A DNA stretch of 27,649 nucleotides. Source: CAYTGR01 sp964437445. Its GTDB lineage: Bacteria > Chloroflexota > Anaerolineae > B4-G1 > SLSP01. The DNA is taken from NCBI GenBank assembly GCA_964437445.1, contig CAYTGR010000059.1, positions 1 to 27,649 of the forward strand. Direction: 5' to 3'. Shown here piece after piece: positions 7,214-15,879 of this stretch (position 1 is its first letter; each line of letters starts with the position of its first letter). Made by a program: the position numbers and the translations under genes. The notes beneath the pieces were generated by a model. It was not told the origin of the DNA. It was given only the letters and a program-made list of their open reading frames with translations, and did not search any database.

Positions 7214-7344
7214 ACACACCTCCTGTGGACCTTTAGCCCCCCTATAAAGCCGCTCCCCTGGTGGCGAGTGGGCCGGTGGTCGCCTCATCCCTCCAGAAAG
7301 ATTACGTCACCGGAGTCACGCCGCGTGGCGTGGTGGCTGATGAC

Positions 7345-7578
7345 ATTCCAATTATAGACCCCCTGGTCACAGGGGCAACTTTCGTTTCACCCCAGCCCCG
7401 CGACCGCCTGCGATAAATCTTCCTCACTCGGCTGCGTGTAGAGCGCGGTGGTCGCCACGCTGGAGTGGCCCAGCAGCGCCGCCACCGTTACCAGGTCCGC
7501 CTGCGCCGCCCGCAGCAGCCGCGTGGCGAAGGTATGCCGCAAGACGTGCGGCGTCACCTCCACCCCCGCCGTCCCCCA
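7345..7578 (-). repeat. Long direct repeat, left copy (recombinase 3' end plus promoter)
   Basis: This block matches 27340-27570 in the same orientation. The coding part (7387-7578) is close to identical, and the ~35 bp after the stop codon are recognisably the same, including the promoter. The two copies lie about 20 kb apart and bracket the ten-gene operon. The match stops near 7578, where the left recombinase copy loses its upstream sequence. Confidence 0.85.
7351..7378 (-). promoter_or_regulatory. Promoter for the NACHT gene
   Basis: On the minus strand, -35 TTGCCC (7378-7373), a 16-bp spacer and a perfect -10 TATAAT (7356-7351), about 130 nt ahead of the ATG. The same arrangement occurs at 27344-27372 directly after the right-hand recombinase copy. 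The 137-nt leader (7214-7350) contains an ACGCC-ACGC-GGCGT hairpin and no gene. Confidence 0.65.
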
Positions 7579-7584
7579 ATACAA
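7387..7584 (-). pseudogene. Truncated tyrosine recombinase (C-terminal remnant)
   Basis: Only ~62 C-terminal residues remain: GVEVTPHVLRHTFATRLL with the HxxR pair, VAALLGHSSVATTALYTQP with the second His and the catalytic Tyr, and the tail LSQAVAGLG. The N-terminal DNA-binding domain and the first catalytic Arg and Lys are missing. Homology to the right-hand copy ends abruptly around 7578, and the operon terminator lies immediately upstream. The fragment has no ribosome site or plausible start and is read as a relic left by recombination. Confidence 0.85.
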
Positions 7585-7610
7585 GAACGCGCCCGGTCAC
7601 GCGGATCAGC

Positions 7611-7646
7611 AAAACCAGCCGGGGCACTTGATACCGCCCCGGCTGG
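7611..7646 (-). terminator. Strong intrinsic terminator closing the ten-gene operon
   Basis: A perfect 11-bp stem pairs CCAGCCGGGGC (7615-7625) with GCCCCGGCTGG (7636-7646) around a 10-nt loop. On the minus strand the stem is followed by TTTTG. It lies 26 nt past the stop codon of the last kinase gene, which supports one transcript ending here. The short U tract makes it good but not ideal. Confidence 0.85.
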
Positions 7647-7671
7647 CAAACATTCTTAAGCGCATAGCGGT

Positions 7672-10062
7672 TTAGCGGGCCAGTTGCCGCAAGATCTCGC
7701 GCACGATGAGCGCGTCGCTCTCATCCAGCCCAGCGGTGAGCGCGGCCGCATCCCGCTCGCCGGCCCAGATCCGTTGGATGGGCTCCACGATCAGCCAACC
7801 TTCCTGAGTCAGCTGCGCAAATTCCGCGGTCACTGCCGCGCGCGCCTGGTCATCCCCCTGCGCTCCGGCTACTACTGCCGTGATGCCTTCGGCAAACTGC
7901 GCCAGGATCTGTGTGGAGTCGGGGCCGCCGCCTGCAGTGGTTCCCCCTACCGCAATCGCGCGGCCACTTTGTAGCTGCGCGACCAATCGTTGCGCCCGCT
8001 GAGCATTCGGGCTACCTATCTGAGCAAAAATACGCGCTGCCTCCTGCGCCAATGGCAGCGCGTGCGCCACATCACCTTGTTGCGCATGCAAGAGAGCCAT
8101 GTCAAACAATGTAGTTGCTACATCAGCCGTATCGCCAATCTCGCGAGCTATTGCCAGCCCCTGCTCGAAGTATTCCAGGGCACGTCGCGCCTCGGCCAGG
8201 TCTGCATATGCCCGCCCCAGGTTGCCCAGGATATATCCCTCCCCACGCCGATCCTCGATCTCACGAGCTATCGCCAACGCCTGCTCGGAATATTCCAGGG
8301 CGCGCCGCGCGTCGCCCAGGTCTGCATATGCCACCACTAGGTTGTTCAAGCAACTCACCTCTCCATGTCGGTCCCCAATCTCGCGCGCAATGGACAAATC
8401 CTGCTCGTGATACTCTATGGCACGCCGCGCGTCGCCCAGGTCTGCATACGCCAGCCCGAGGTTGCCCAAAGCTGCCCCCTCTTCGCGCCGGTCCCCAATC
8501 TCACGAGCTATCGCCAGCGCCTGCTTGTGATATTCAATGGCACGCCGCGTGTCGCCTAGGTCTGCATATACCCCTCCCAGGTTGTTTAGACAACTTCCCT
8601 CTCCAAATCGATCCCCGATCTCACGCCAAATCGCCAGCGCCTGCTTGAAATACCCGAGGGCACGCTGCCTATCGCCCAACTGATAATACGCCGCCCCCAG
8701 GTTATTCAGTGCCGCCCCCTCCGCACGCCGGTTCCTAAACTCGCGCAGGATCACCCGCGCTTGCTCACAATACCTAATGGCGCACCGTGCATCGCCTAGG
8801 TGGCGGTACGTTTCTCCCAGATTGCCCAGCACCACACCTTCTCCGTGTCGGTCCCCAATCTCGCGCTTGATCGTCAACGCCTGCTCATAATACCCAAGGG
8901 CGCGCTGTGCTTCGCCCAACCGCCAGTACGCAAGCCCCAGGTTAACCAGCGCCACGCTCTCCCCGCGCCGATCCCCTCCCATTGCACTGATCGCTTGCGC
9001 CCGCTCAAAGTAGCCTATCGCCACCTTAGCCTTGCCGATGTCGCAGTAGGATATTCCAATCGTGTTGTAGGACCAGCCCATTGCTCCCCTCTCCTCCCGG
9101 CTCAGCGCCGCCGCCGTCGGCGTTGCCGGGACGGCCTGCCCGGTCACGGCGGCCAGGGCCGCCACGAGCGCGGCTTCCACAGCCCCCCAATCCGCATACC
9201 GCTGCGCCGGGTCCAGCGCCAGGCAGCGGGTCACGAGCTCGCGCACGGCAACGGGCACGTTGCTTGATAAGGGTTGGACCTCACCCGCACAATGCGCTCG
9301 CCGTAACGCCGCCAGGCTGCGTCCCGCCACGGCCGGCTGCCCGGTGAGCAGCTCGTAGAGAATGCAGACCCAAGCGTAAACGTCGGTGTAGACACCCACT
9401 GGCTCCCCGCGCCACTGCTCTGGGGCCATGTAGAGCGGCGTGCCGACGAGGCCGTGGGTCAGTTGCGTGCGGCCAAGATCTTCGCGCTCTTCTCCCGCCT
9501 TCAGCCCTCCGCCTTCAGCCTTCAAAACCGCCGCCAGCCCGAAGTCGGTCACGCGCAAACGATTCACGCTCCAGCCGGGTAGGCGGTCCGCCCCCACCAA
9601 CACATTCTCCGGCTTCAGGTCGCGGTGGACGAAGCCAGGGGAACATTCCACGGCGTGTTGCATCCCGCGGGCGATTTGCAGGGCGAAAAGGAGCGCCGTC
9701 TCCAGCGGCAGCGGGTGGCCCGGAATCAGCCACGAACGCAGCGAGGCATCGGGATAGCCTTGCGCTTTGGCAATCAGTTCCAGCACCAGATAGACTTCGG
9801 TGCCGTCGCCGATGCGCTCCACCCTGTAGCAGCGCACGACGTGCGGATGCGCGCCCAGGTCCACCCAGGCGGTCCCCTCGCGCAAAAAACGGTCGCGCGC
9901 GGCCCGGTCGGGCAGGTACTCCGGCTTGAAGGTCTTCAAGGCCACCGGGCGGTTTTCTTTGCGGTCCAAGCAAACATAGACAATGCCCATCCCACCTATC
10001 AGCGGGCGGCCCGCCACTTCGTAGCGGCCGGCAATCAAGGCACCCGGCGAATAGAAATTCAT
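7672..10062 (-). CDS. TPR-containing Ser/Thr protein kinase 1
   Basis: 796 residues; ATG at 10062 with AGGAGG 7 nt upstream, 11 bp after the previous kinase stop. Kinase domain ~10-300: Gly-rich loop IGGMGIVY, VALK Lys43, HRDLKPEN (146-153), DFG (173-175), GTPLYMAPEQ; all catalytic residues are present, so activity is expected. Residues ~180-200, between DFG and APE, are an insertion partly encoded by CCTTCAG heptamers (9490-9530). From ~325 there are nine 40-residue TPRs of the NLGxAYxxLGDxRRAIxYxEQ type, visible as a 120-bp DNA period. The C-terminal ~75 residues (EPIQRIWAGERDAAALTAGL, then DALIVREILRQL) recur in kinases 2 and 4 and as a fossil at 27102. No membrane segment is seen; a cytoplasmic phospho-signalling role with TPR partner binding is inferred. 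Last gene of the operon. Confidence 0.92.
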   Translation of the reverse strand: MNFYSPGALIAGRYEVAGRPLIGGMGIVYVCLDRKENRPVALKTFKPEYLPDRAARDRFLREGTAWVDLGAHPHVVRCYRVERIGDGTEVYLVLELIAKAQGYPDASLRSWLIPGHPLPLETALLFALQIARGMQHAVECSPGFVHRDLKPENVLVGADRLPGWSVNRLRVTDFGLAAVLKAEGGGLKAGEEREDLGRTQLTHGLVGTPLYMAPEQWRGEPVGVYTDVYAWVCILYELLTGQPAVAGRSLAALRRAHCAGEVQPLSSNVPVAVRELVTRCLALDPAQRYADWGAVEAALVAALAAVTGQAVPATPTAAALSREERGAMGWSYNTIGISYCDIGKAKVAIGYFERAQAISAMGGDRRGESVALVNLGLAYWRLGEAQRALGYYEQALTIKREIGDRHGEGVVLGNLGETYRHLGDARCAIRYCEQARVILREFRNRRAEGAALNNLGAAYYQLGDRQRALGYFKQALAIWREIGDRFGEGSCLNNLGGVYADLGDTRRAIEYHKQALAIAREIGDRREEGAALGNLGLAYADLGDARRAIEYHEQDLSIAREIGDRHGEVSCLNNLVVAYADLGDARRALEYSEQALAIAREIEDRRGEGYILGNLGRAYADLAEARRALEYFEQGLAIAREIGDTADVATTLFDMALLHAQQGDVAHALPLAQEAARIFAQIGSPNAQRAQRLVAQLQSGRAIAVGGTTAGGGPDSTQILAQFAEGITAVVAGAQGDDQARAAVTAEFAQLTQEGWLIVEPIQRIWAGERDAAALTAGLDESDALIVREILRQLAR

Positions 10063-10073
10063 CGGCGCTCCTC

Positions 10074-12332
10074 CTATCCCTGCAATTGCCGCAGGATCTC
10101 CCGCACGATGAGCGCACTATTGGCGTCAATCCCGGCCGTGAGCGCGGCTTCATCCCGCTCCCCGGCCCAGATGCGCCGAATGGGGTCAGTAATGTGCCAA
10201 CCACTCTGTTCTAACATACCCAGCGCGTTGTTCAGCTTGGCACGCGCTCTGTGGTTGCCTTGCGTTGCGGCTACTGCATCTCGAATAACCGGCGCAGACA
10301 GCTGTAAGATTTGGGCGGGAGATAGACTGTCGCTGATGGACTCACTGCCCTGGGGTTGGGTAATCAGTTCAATCAATTCTTGGGCGCGTTGAGCATGCTG
10401 AGCGTGGCCAATTTGGGTATAGATCCGCGCGGCCTCCTGTGCCAGGGGCAGCGCGTGCGCCACGTCGCCTTGTTGAGCATACAGAAAGGCCATACGGAAC
10501 GAGACATATGCCACCCTTATCGCGTTCCCGATCTCCCGGGCAATCGCCAGCGCCTGTTCGAAATGCCCAAGGGCGCGCCGCGCATCGCCCAACAGCAAGT
10601 ATGCACTCCCCAGGTTACCCAGGATAGTTTCCTCCTCGCGCCGGTCCCCGATCTCGCGGGCAACCGCCACCGCTTGTTCATAATACCCAACGGCACGCCG
10701 CGCATCGCCCAACTGCCAATACGCTAGCCCCAGGTTGCCCAGGACCGCGCCCTCCCCACGCCGATCCCCGATCTCGCGGTCTATCGCCAACGCATACTCG
10801 TCATAGCCAATCGCGCGCTGCACCTCGCCCAACAGCAAATATGCAGCCCCCAAGTTGCCCAAGGCCATACCCTCCCTGCGCCGGTCCCCGAGTTCGTGCG
10901 CGATGGCCAGCTGCTGCTCGTAATACTCAATGGCGTGCCGCGCCTCGCCCAAGTTCTTGTATGCAACCCCCAGGCCACCCAGGTCATTCCCCTCCCCGGG
11001 CCGGTCTCCGATTTCGCGGTGGATCGCCAACGCCTGCTCAAAGTACCCAATGGCACGTCGCGTGTCACCCAACTGCAAATACGCACTCCCCAGGTTGCCC
11101 AGGGCATGCCCCTCCTCTAACCGGCCCCCGATCTCGCACGCAATCGCCAGCGCCTGCTCGTGGTAGCCAAGGGCGTGCCGCGCGTCGCCCAAGCCCGCAT
11201 ATGCCAGCCCCAGGTGGGTTAGAGCCGCCCACTCTAATGGGCGATCCCCTTCCGCTATACTGACCGCCCGTGCCCGCTCAGAGTAACTCACCGCCACTTC
11301 AGCCTTGCCGAGGTTGAGGTAGGATACACCTAACTCACAGTACGACCAGCCAGCGACCACGCGCTCTTCCCTGCTCAATGCGGCCGCGGTGACTGGCACC
11401 GGTGCGTCGCGGCCGGTCATCGCTGCCAGTGTTGCCGCAAGGTCAGTCTCCACAATTGCCCACTCCGCATAGCGCGCGGCGGGATCTAACACCACACAGC
11501 GGGTGACAAGCTCACGTACAGGAGCCAGGACGCTGTCCGGCAAGGCTTGAATCTCGCCGACACAATGGGCACGCCGCAAAGCCATGATGGTCTTGCCGGT
11601 CACAGCCCGTTGCCCGGTGAGCAGCTCGTAGAGAATGCAGCCCAGGGCATACACGTCGGTATACACCCCCACCGGCTCTCCCCGCCACTGCTCCGGGGCC
11701 ATATAGAGCGGCGTGCCCACGATGCCGCGCGTCAGTTGGGTATGGCGTAGGGCGTATTCCGGATCGGGGGTAGGCCCAGGCTGGTCACTAACGGCTGACG
11801 GCTGAGCGCTGGCTGCCAACACGGTGGCGAGGCCAAAATCCGTCACGCGCAGGCGGTTGACGCTCCAGCCGGGCAGCTGATCGGCATCCACCAGCACGTT
11901 CTCCGGCTTGAGGTCACGGTGGACGAAGCCGGGGAGGCGCTCCACGGCGTGCTGCAGCCCCCGCGCGATTTGTAGCGCGAAGGGCAGCGCCGTTTTCACC
12001 GGCAGCGGGCGGCCCGGAATCAACCACGAACGCAGCGAAGCATCGGGATAGTTTTGCTCTTTGGCAATCAGTTCCAATACCAGGTAGACTTCGGTACCGT
12101 CGCCGATACACTCCACCTCGTAGCAGCGCACCACGTGCGGATGCACACCTAAATCCACCCAGGCGGTCCCCTCGCGCAGGAAACGGTCACGTGCGGCGCG
12201 GTCGGGCAGGTATTCCGGCTTGAAAGCCTTCAAGGCCACGGGGCGGTTTTCTTTGCGGTCCAAACAAACATAGACAATGCCCATACCCCCCATCATCGGA
12301 CGGCCCGCCACTTCGTAGCGGCCGGCAATCAA
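10074..12332 (-). CDS. TPR-containing Ser/Thr protein kinase 2 (start disturbed by frameshift)
   Basis: 752 residues if read from TTG at 12332. Kinase motifs are complete: GGMGIVYVCLD, VALK (Lys35), HRDLKPENVL, VTDFGLA, GTPLYMAPEQW. Eight 40-residue TPRs follow, then the shared tail RIWAGERDEAALTAGI. The activation segment carries an insertion encoded by CTGACGG heptamers (11785-11815). Start problem: a well-placed ATG at 12354 (AAGGA 9 nt upstream) is out of frame by a 2-nt deficit relative to paralogues, where ATG lies 21 nt before the matching TTG rather than 19. The kinase frame continues upstream as SPLGA, the paralogous N-terminus, and then meets a stop. Either TTG is used, the gene is damaged, or there is a sequencing error. 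It follows the FHA gene by ~12-35 bp. Confidence 0.85.
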   Translation of the reverse strand: MIAGRYEVAGRPMMGGMGIVYVCLDRKENRPVALKAFKPEYLPDRAARDRFLREGTAWVDLGVHPHVVRCYEVECIGDGTEVYLVLELIAKEQNYPDASLRSWLIPGRPLPVKTALPFALQIARGLQHAVERLPGFVHRDLKPENVLVDADQLPGWSVNRLRVTDFGLATVLAASAQPSAVSDQPGPTPDPEYALRHTQLTRGIVGTPLYMAPEQWRGEPVGVYTDVYALGCILYELLTGQRAVTGKTIMALRRAHCVGEIQALPDSVLAPVRELVTRCVVLDPAARYAEWAIVETDLAATLAAMTGRDAPVPVTAAALSREERVVAGWSYCELGVSYLNLGKAEVAVSYSERARAVSIAEGDRPLEWAALTHLGLAYAGLGDARHALGYHEQALAIACEIGGRLEEGHALGNLGSAYLQLGDTRRAIGYFEQALAIHREIGDRPGEGNDLGGLGVAYKNLGEARHAIEYYEQQLAIAHELGDRRREGMALGNLGAAYLLLGEVQRAIGYDEYALAIDREIGDRRGEGAVLGNLGLAYWQLGDARRAVGYYEQAVAVAREIGDRREEETILGNLGSAYLLLGDARRALGHFEQALAIAREIGNAIRVAYVSFRMAFLYAQQGDVAHALPLAQEAARIYTQIGHAQHAQRAQELIELITQPQGSESISDSLSPAQILQLSAPVIRDAVAATQGNHRARAKLNNALGMLEQSGWHITDPIRRIWAGERDEAALTAGIDANSALIVREILRQLQG

Positions 12333-12366
12333 TGCACCTAGTGGAGATGTCCATCGGTCGGTTTCC

Positions 12367-12681
12367 TTATTCTATCTTCAGGATCAACAGCCAGGTAGCG
12401 CTGGCCTTGAGGATATCGCCCTCGGCCAGGCGCAACGGCTCGGCCGTGGCGCGCTCTTCGGTGTTGACCCGATAGGTCCCGTGCGCCGCCGGGCCGCCGG
12501 TCAATAGCCAGCCCTCCGCGCCGGGCGTGAAGCGTGCCTGCGGCGTCCCCAACTCCGCGTCCCAGGGGCAGGCCAAGGGGCCGGTCCCTGCCCGCGTCCA
12601 TTCGGTAGCGTCCGTCAAAGTGATTATCGCCCCGTCCAGCGGGCCGCTCAGGATTTCCAGCGTCAGGTGTTGGTCATTCAT
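12367..12681 (-). CDS. Small FHA-like protein
   Basis: 104 residues; ATG at 12681 directly behind GGAGGCACC. The alternation of short strands (LTLEILSGPLDGAIITL at the N-terminus, GTPQARFTPGAEGWLLTGG in the middle, LRLAEGDILKASATWLLILK at the end) matches the FHA beta sandwich, a phosphothreonine reader. The usual GR and SRxH phosphate-binding residues are not clearly conserved (GT-PQARF at the SRxH site), so phosphopeptide binding may be weakened or lost. It lies between the Clp-N protein gene and two kinase genes, a natural position for a reader of kinase marks. Fold assignment is by pattern only. Confidence 0.6.
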   Translation of the reverse strand: MNDQHLTLEILSGPLDGAIITLTDATEWTRAGTGPLACPWDAELGTPQARFTPGAEGWLLTGGPAAHGTYRVNTEERATAEPLRLAEGDILKASATWLLILKIE

Positions 12682-12714
12682 GGTGCCTCCACTTTCCTGA
12701 TAACAATGGCGAGA

Positions 12715-14565
12715 TCATACCCCTGGTAGATTTCCACCCGGTCGCCTGTACAGGGGCGATCCCTCCGGCGCTGGCGCGCCCACTTGCCGTTGCACGTAGG
12801 CTAACAGTTCGCGGGGATCATGCCCCTGCTTGTGCGCCAGGCCCAGCAGCAGATTCACGGCCACGCACTGCGGATGATGCAGCGCCGCCAACAACAAATG
12901 GCCCGGCTCTATCTGTCCTGCGCCAGCCAGCTCGGCGGCTTGGCGCAACACTGCCACCATGCGGGGTGTGACCACGGCCGGGGGCATTGGGTCCATCCCA
13001 GAGAGCGCGGCCAGCGTTGCCGGATCCGCCGCCTGCACCTGCGGCAGCGCCGCCGCACCTAAGGCAGCGACGTCCGCCCGTTTCCAACCACTTCCCTGGA
13101 CGGCCACGCCGACCAGCCCGCGCAGCGCACCGCGGAAATCGCCGGGGGCCACGCCCAGCCCGCGCAGGATCTCGCCAAGCAGTCCATCTTGCTGCTTGGA
13201 GAGGCCCATCAGCAGGAACTCCACCCCCAGCCACCGCTGCCCGATGCGCAGCGCTTCACCCAGCGCGATTTCCAGGGCCTGACGGGCCGCGGGGCTCAGG
13301 CGGGTAAGCAGAGCGAGCCAGGGCTGCGGCGGCGCGGGTTCCACGGGCGGCGGGGGCGGTACCGGCGGCAGCGCGGCGCACTCCATTTGTTCCACCTGCT
13401 CTTCCAGCGCCGCCAGGTCGGGACCGGCGGCGTCCTCCTGCAGGATGGAACCGAGCGACGTGCGCAGCCCCTCCGGCGCAGGCAACGCCGGGCCGCCTAA
13501 ACAGGGCCGGAAGGTCAGTTCTTCATCCTCGCCCCAGGCCTCCAGGAAGTAGAGGGCGTCCTGAGAGTGGATGAGCAGCGGATGCAGGTTGACCAGTGGT
13601 TGTCCGTTGGGCGCGCAGAGGTGGAGACGGCGGGCTTTGTATTGCCCTGGAAACGTGGCGGCAACCCGCACCGGCCGCTCGCCGGGACCGCGCCAATCGG
13701 CCAGCTCACACTGGCAGCCGGCGGCGCTCGGCCGCGCCGTTTCCAGGTAACGCAACGGGTAGTCGCGCAGGAGCGCGCAGCCATCCAGCCACTCGCGCAG
13801 CGCCGGCGGCAATAGTGACAGTAGACCGGCGACAAAATCGGGCGGCAGGTGCGCGACGCCAGATTCCCAGGTGCGCTCGCGGTAGGCGACCAGGCATCCA
13901 ATCAAGTCACCCAGCGTGGGGCGGTTCACCGTCTCGCCACCCAGGCGCGCGCGCAGCTCGCGGTAGAGCGTCTCCAGCGCTGCACCCGGCACCAGCGGCC
14001 GGCCATAGGCATCCAACAGCGCGGCGATGACGCGCGGCGGCTCGGCCTGCGCGGCATAGGCTGCAGCGATCTCATCCAGCAGCGCAGCCCACTCGCTGAG
14101 GTGATGGCGCGAAAGCCGCCAGAGCCAGGGGCGCAATTGAGCCGCGCGAGGCTGCTCCTTGCGATACTGCGCCAGCGCCACCGCCACCAGGAACTTGACG
14201 ACGACCTGGAGCAGCACGTCCAGCGCTACGAAGCGGGCGGTGGCGTCGGCGGCGCGATTGCAGGCCACGCCGGCCGCCGCCAGCGGTTGGGGCAGTCCGG
14301 CCAGCCACGGCTCCGGGAACAGCAGGACTCCGGTCGCCGGTAGGGGCCGCTCGCGTCCGGTGAGGGCCGCGTATTCGGCCTGGTAGCCCTGCAACAGACC
14401 GCGCAAACGTGATAATTCATGCTTACAGCGTTCTACTTCCTTGGGGTCGCTGCCCAGGCGGATGCTTTCTTCATACTCCTTGATCAAGTCTAACGTTTCC
14501 CGCAAGTGGGCTTCCAGGGCGGCCCGCCGCTGGGCGTCGGGATCAAAAGGGGCCTCGTTCATCAT
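12715..14565 (-). CDS. Coiled coil - unknown domain - double Clp-N protein
   Basis: 616 residues from ATG-ATG at 14565/14562 behind AAGGAG. Residues ~15-68 are a coiled coil (ETLDLIKEYEESIRLGSDPK) closely matching residues ~284-334 of the caspase encoded just upstream. The middle part (~75-400) is not assigned; it includes LGDLIGCLVAYRERT and a beta-rich segment (GQYKARRLHLCAPNGQPLVN). Residues ~419-595 are two Clp repeats like those of ClpA/ClpC N-domains (LSPAARQALEIALGEALRIG, GVEFLLMGL; second: TPRMVAVLRQAAELAG, EPGHLLLAAL). In ClpC this domain binds adaptors and substrates. No AAA+ domain follows, so this is probably a docking adaptor or protease substrate rather than an unfoldase. The 16-bp gap to the caspase gene implies co-translation. 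Confidence 0.75.
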   Translation of the reverse strand: MMNEAPFDPDAQRRAALEAHLRETLDLIKEYEESIRLGSDPKEVERCKHELSRLRGLLQGYQAEYAALTGRERPLPATGVLLFPEPWLAGLPQPLAAAGVACNRAADATARFVALDVLLQVVVKFLVAVALAQYRKEQPRAAQLRPWLWRLSRHHLSEWAALLDEIAAAYAAQAEPPRVIAALLDAYGRPLVPGAALETLYRELRARLGGETVNRPTLGDLIGCLVAYRERTWESGVAHLPPDFVAGLLSLLPPALREWLDGCALLRDYPLRYLETARPSAAGCQCELADWRGPGERPVRVAATFPGQYKARRLHLCAPNGQPLVNLHPLLIHSQDALYFLEAWGEDEELTFRPCLGGPALPAPEGLRTSLGSILQEDAAGPDLAALEEQVEQMECAALPPVPPPPPVEPAPPQPWLALLTRLSPAARQALEIALGEALRIGQRWLGVEFLLMGLSKQQDGLLGEILRGLGVAPGDFRGALRGLVGVAVQGSGWKRADVAALGAAALPQVQAADPATLAALSGMDPMPPAVVTPRMVAVLRQAAELAGAGQIEPGHLLLAALHHPQCVAVNLLLGLAHKQGHDPRELLAYVQRQVGAPAPEGSPLYRRPGGNLPGV

Positions 14566-14581
14566 CGCTACTCCTTTCCAG

Positions 14582-15817
14582 TCATCGCTGCAATAGCGCC
14601 GCCAGCTGCTCCGCAGCTTCAGGATGACGCCGCACGTAATCCAGCAACAGGTTGAGCTTCTCATCCCGCCGCAGGCCCCGGCTGAAGGCGTCGTAGACCG
14701 CGGGGAAATGGTCCATACACAACGTATCCAGTGCCACATCATCCAGGCGTTGAAGTCGGGCGCGCAGCCCGGCGAGGTCGGGCGCCGGCGGCTGGGCCGC
14801 CGTGCAGCCCGCGGTCTGATACTCCGCCCGGTAACGCTCCAGGTCCGCTTTGAGCCGGGCGATCTCTTTCTCCGCAGTGCGGCGGGTCTTGGGATCGTTC
14901 GTCAGCCGGCGTTGTTCCTCGTATTCGCGCAGCAAGTCTAGCGTCTCGTTGATGCTCTCCTGCAGGTCGCGGCATTGCACGTCCCGGCCGGCCGTCATGC
15001 CGCCCTCCACCATGCTCGCAGTGGGGAGGGCAAAGGGCAGGTCCTTGAGTTGCGACTCACCGCCGGCATAGTAGGCCAGCACGAAGTTGTCGGCCTGCTC
15101 AAAGTGAAGGATGGGATGCTGCTGACCTCGGGTGCGCTGCGGCACCACCTCGCGGGCGTGGAGGGCCAGATCGGCCACGCGGACGTAGCCATCCGGCTTA
15201 GCCACGCCGACACCGCAGAGCGTCTCCAACAGCGCGCAGGTAAAAGCACTGTACGGCTTGCCCGCGAACGAGAGTTCGTGCTCCTGCGAGGAGGCAATCA
15301 GCACCCGCCCGCGACCCTCACGCAAGAGCGTCAGCGCCTCCGGCGGCAGCGGCGCTTTGGTCAGGGTCAGGCCCGGCGCTTTGGCGGCCCCGATTCCGCC
15401 GGCGTGACAGCAATCCAGCAGCAGGAGCAATCGTTGAGTCGGGAGCGCGCGCAGCCGGGCGGCGAATTCGTCGCCGCGGAGGGCGGTCTCGGCCAGCCGG
15501 TTAAGGTCGTAGCCGTAGGGCAGCAGGTAGTAGCTCTCCCCGCCGGACGCCGCCACCCGGTAGCCGTGTCCGGAAAAGTAGACCAGGACGGCGGCCTCGG
15601 CCGGAGCGGTCTGCACCAGCTGTTCCAACGCGGTGAGCAGGGCCGCGCGGGTGGCCTGCGGGCCGGTGAGCAGGTGCACCTGGGCCGGTGGATAGGCGCA
15701 GCGGGCCGGGTCACGAAGGATATCGGCCAGCCCTTGCGCATCGGTGACGGTATCCGGCAAATCTCCCCCCACGCCGACGAGCAGGGCGTGACCAAAGGCA
15801 AAAAGGGCATCGGTCAT
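14582..15817 (-). CDS. Caspase-like (C14) protease with coiled coil and C-terminal EAD
   Basis: 411 residues; ATG at 15817 with AGGAGA upstream. The protease domain (~1-265) has the catalytic dyad in VLVYFSGHGY (His84) and LLLLDCCHAGG (Cys137, second Cys). It also has the N-terminal HALLVGVG strand, YYLLPYGYD and VLIASSQEHELSF typical of prokaryotic metacaspase-like/CHF peptidases. Residues ~284-334 form a coiled coil also present in the next gene's product. Residues ~348-411 are an EAD-like domain (LRARLQRLDD, DHFPAVYDAFSRG, NLLLDYVRRHPE) nearly the same as that of the NACHT protein at 4379-7213. In STAND systems such shared EADs recruit the effector by homotypic contact. The expected outcome is proteolysis triggered by the sensor, possibly with cell death. 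Cleavage specificity cannot be told from sequence. Confidence 0.93.
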   Translation of the reverse strand: MTDALFAFGHALLVGVGGDLPDTVTDAQGLADILRDPARCAYPPAQVHLLTGPQATRAALLTALEQLVQTAPAEAAVLVYFSGHGYRVAASGGESYYLLPYGYDLNRLAETALRGDEFAARLRALPTQRLLLLLDCCHAGGIGAAKAPGLTLTKAPLPPEALTLLREGRGRVLIASSQEHELSFAGKPYSAFTCALLETLCGVGVAKPDGYVRVADLALHAREVVPQRTRGQQHPILHFEQADNFVLAYYAGGESQLKDLPFALPTASMVEGGMTAGRDVQCRDLQESINETLDLLREYEEQRRLTNDPKTRRTAEKEIARLKADLERYRAEYQTAGCTAAQPPAPDLAGLRARLQRLDDVALDTLCMDHFPAVYDAFSRGLRRDEKLNLLLDYVRRHPEAAEQLAALLQR

Positions 15818-15879
15818 TCCAGGTCTCCTGTTGTGCGAACTATGTTTAACATCTGGAGCGGCACCATTCTCTATATTCC

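Noticed and set aside
7214..7288. Extended start of the NACHT protein at 7288
   Set aside because: No ribosome site there, whereas the ATG at 7213 follows AGGAGG and begins the zinc ribbon.
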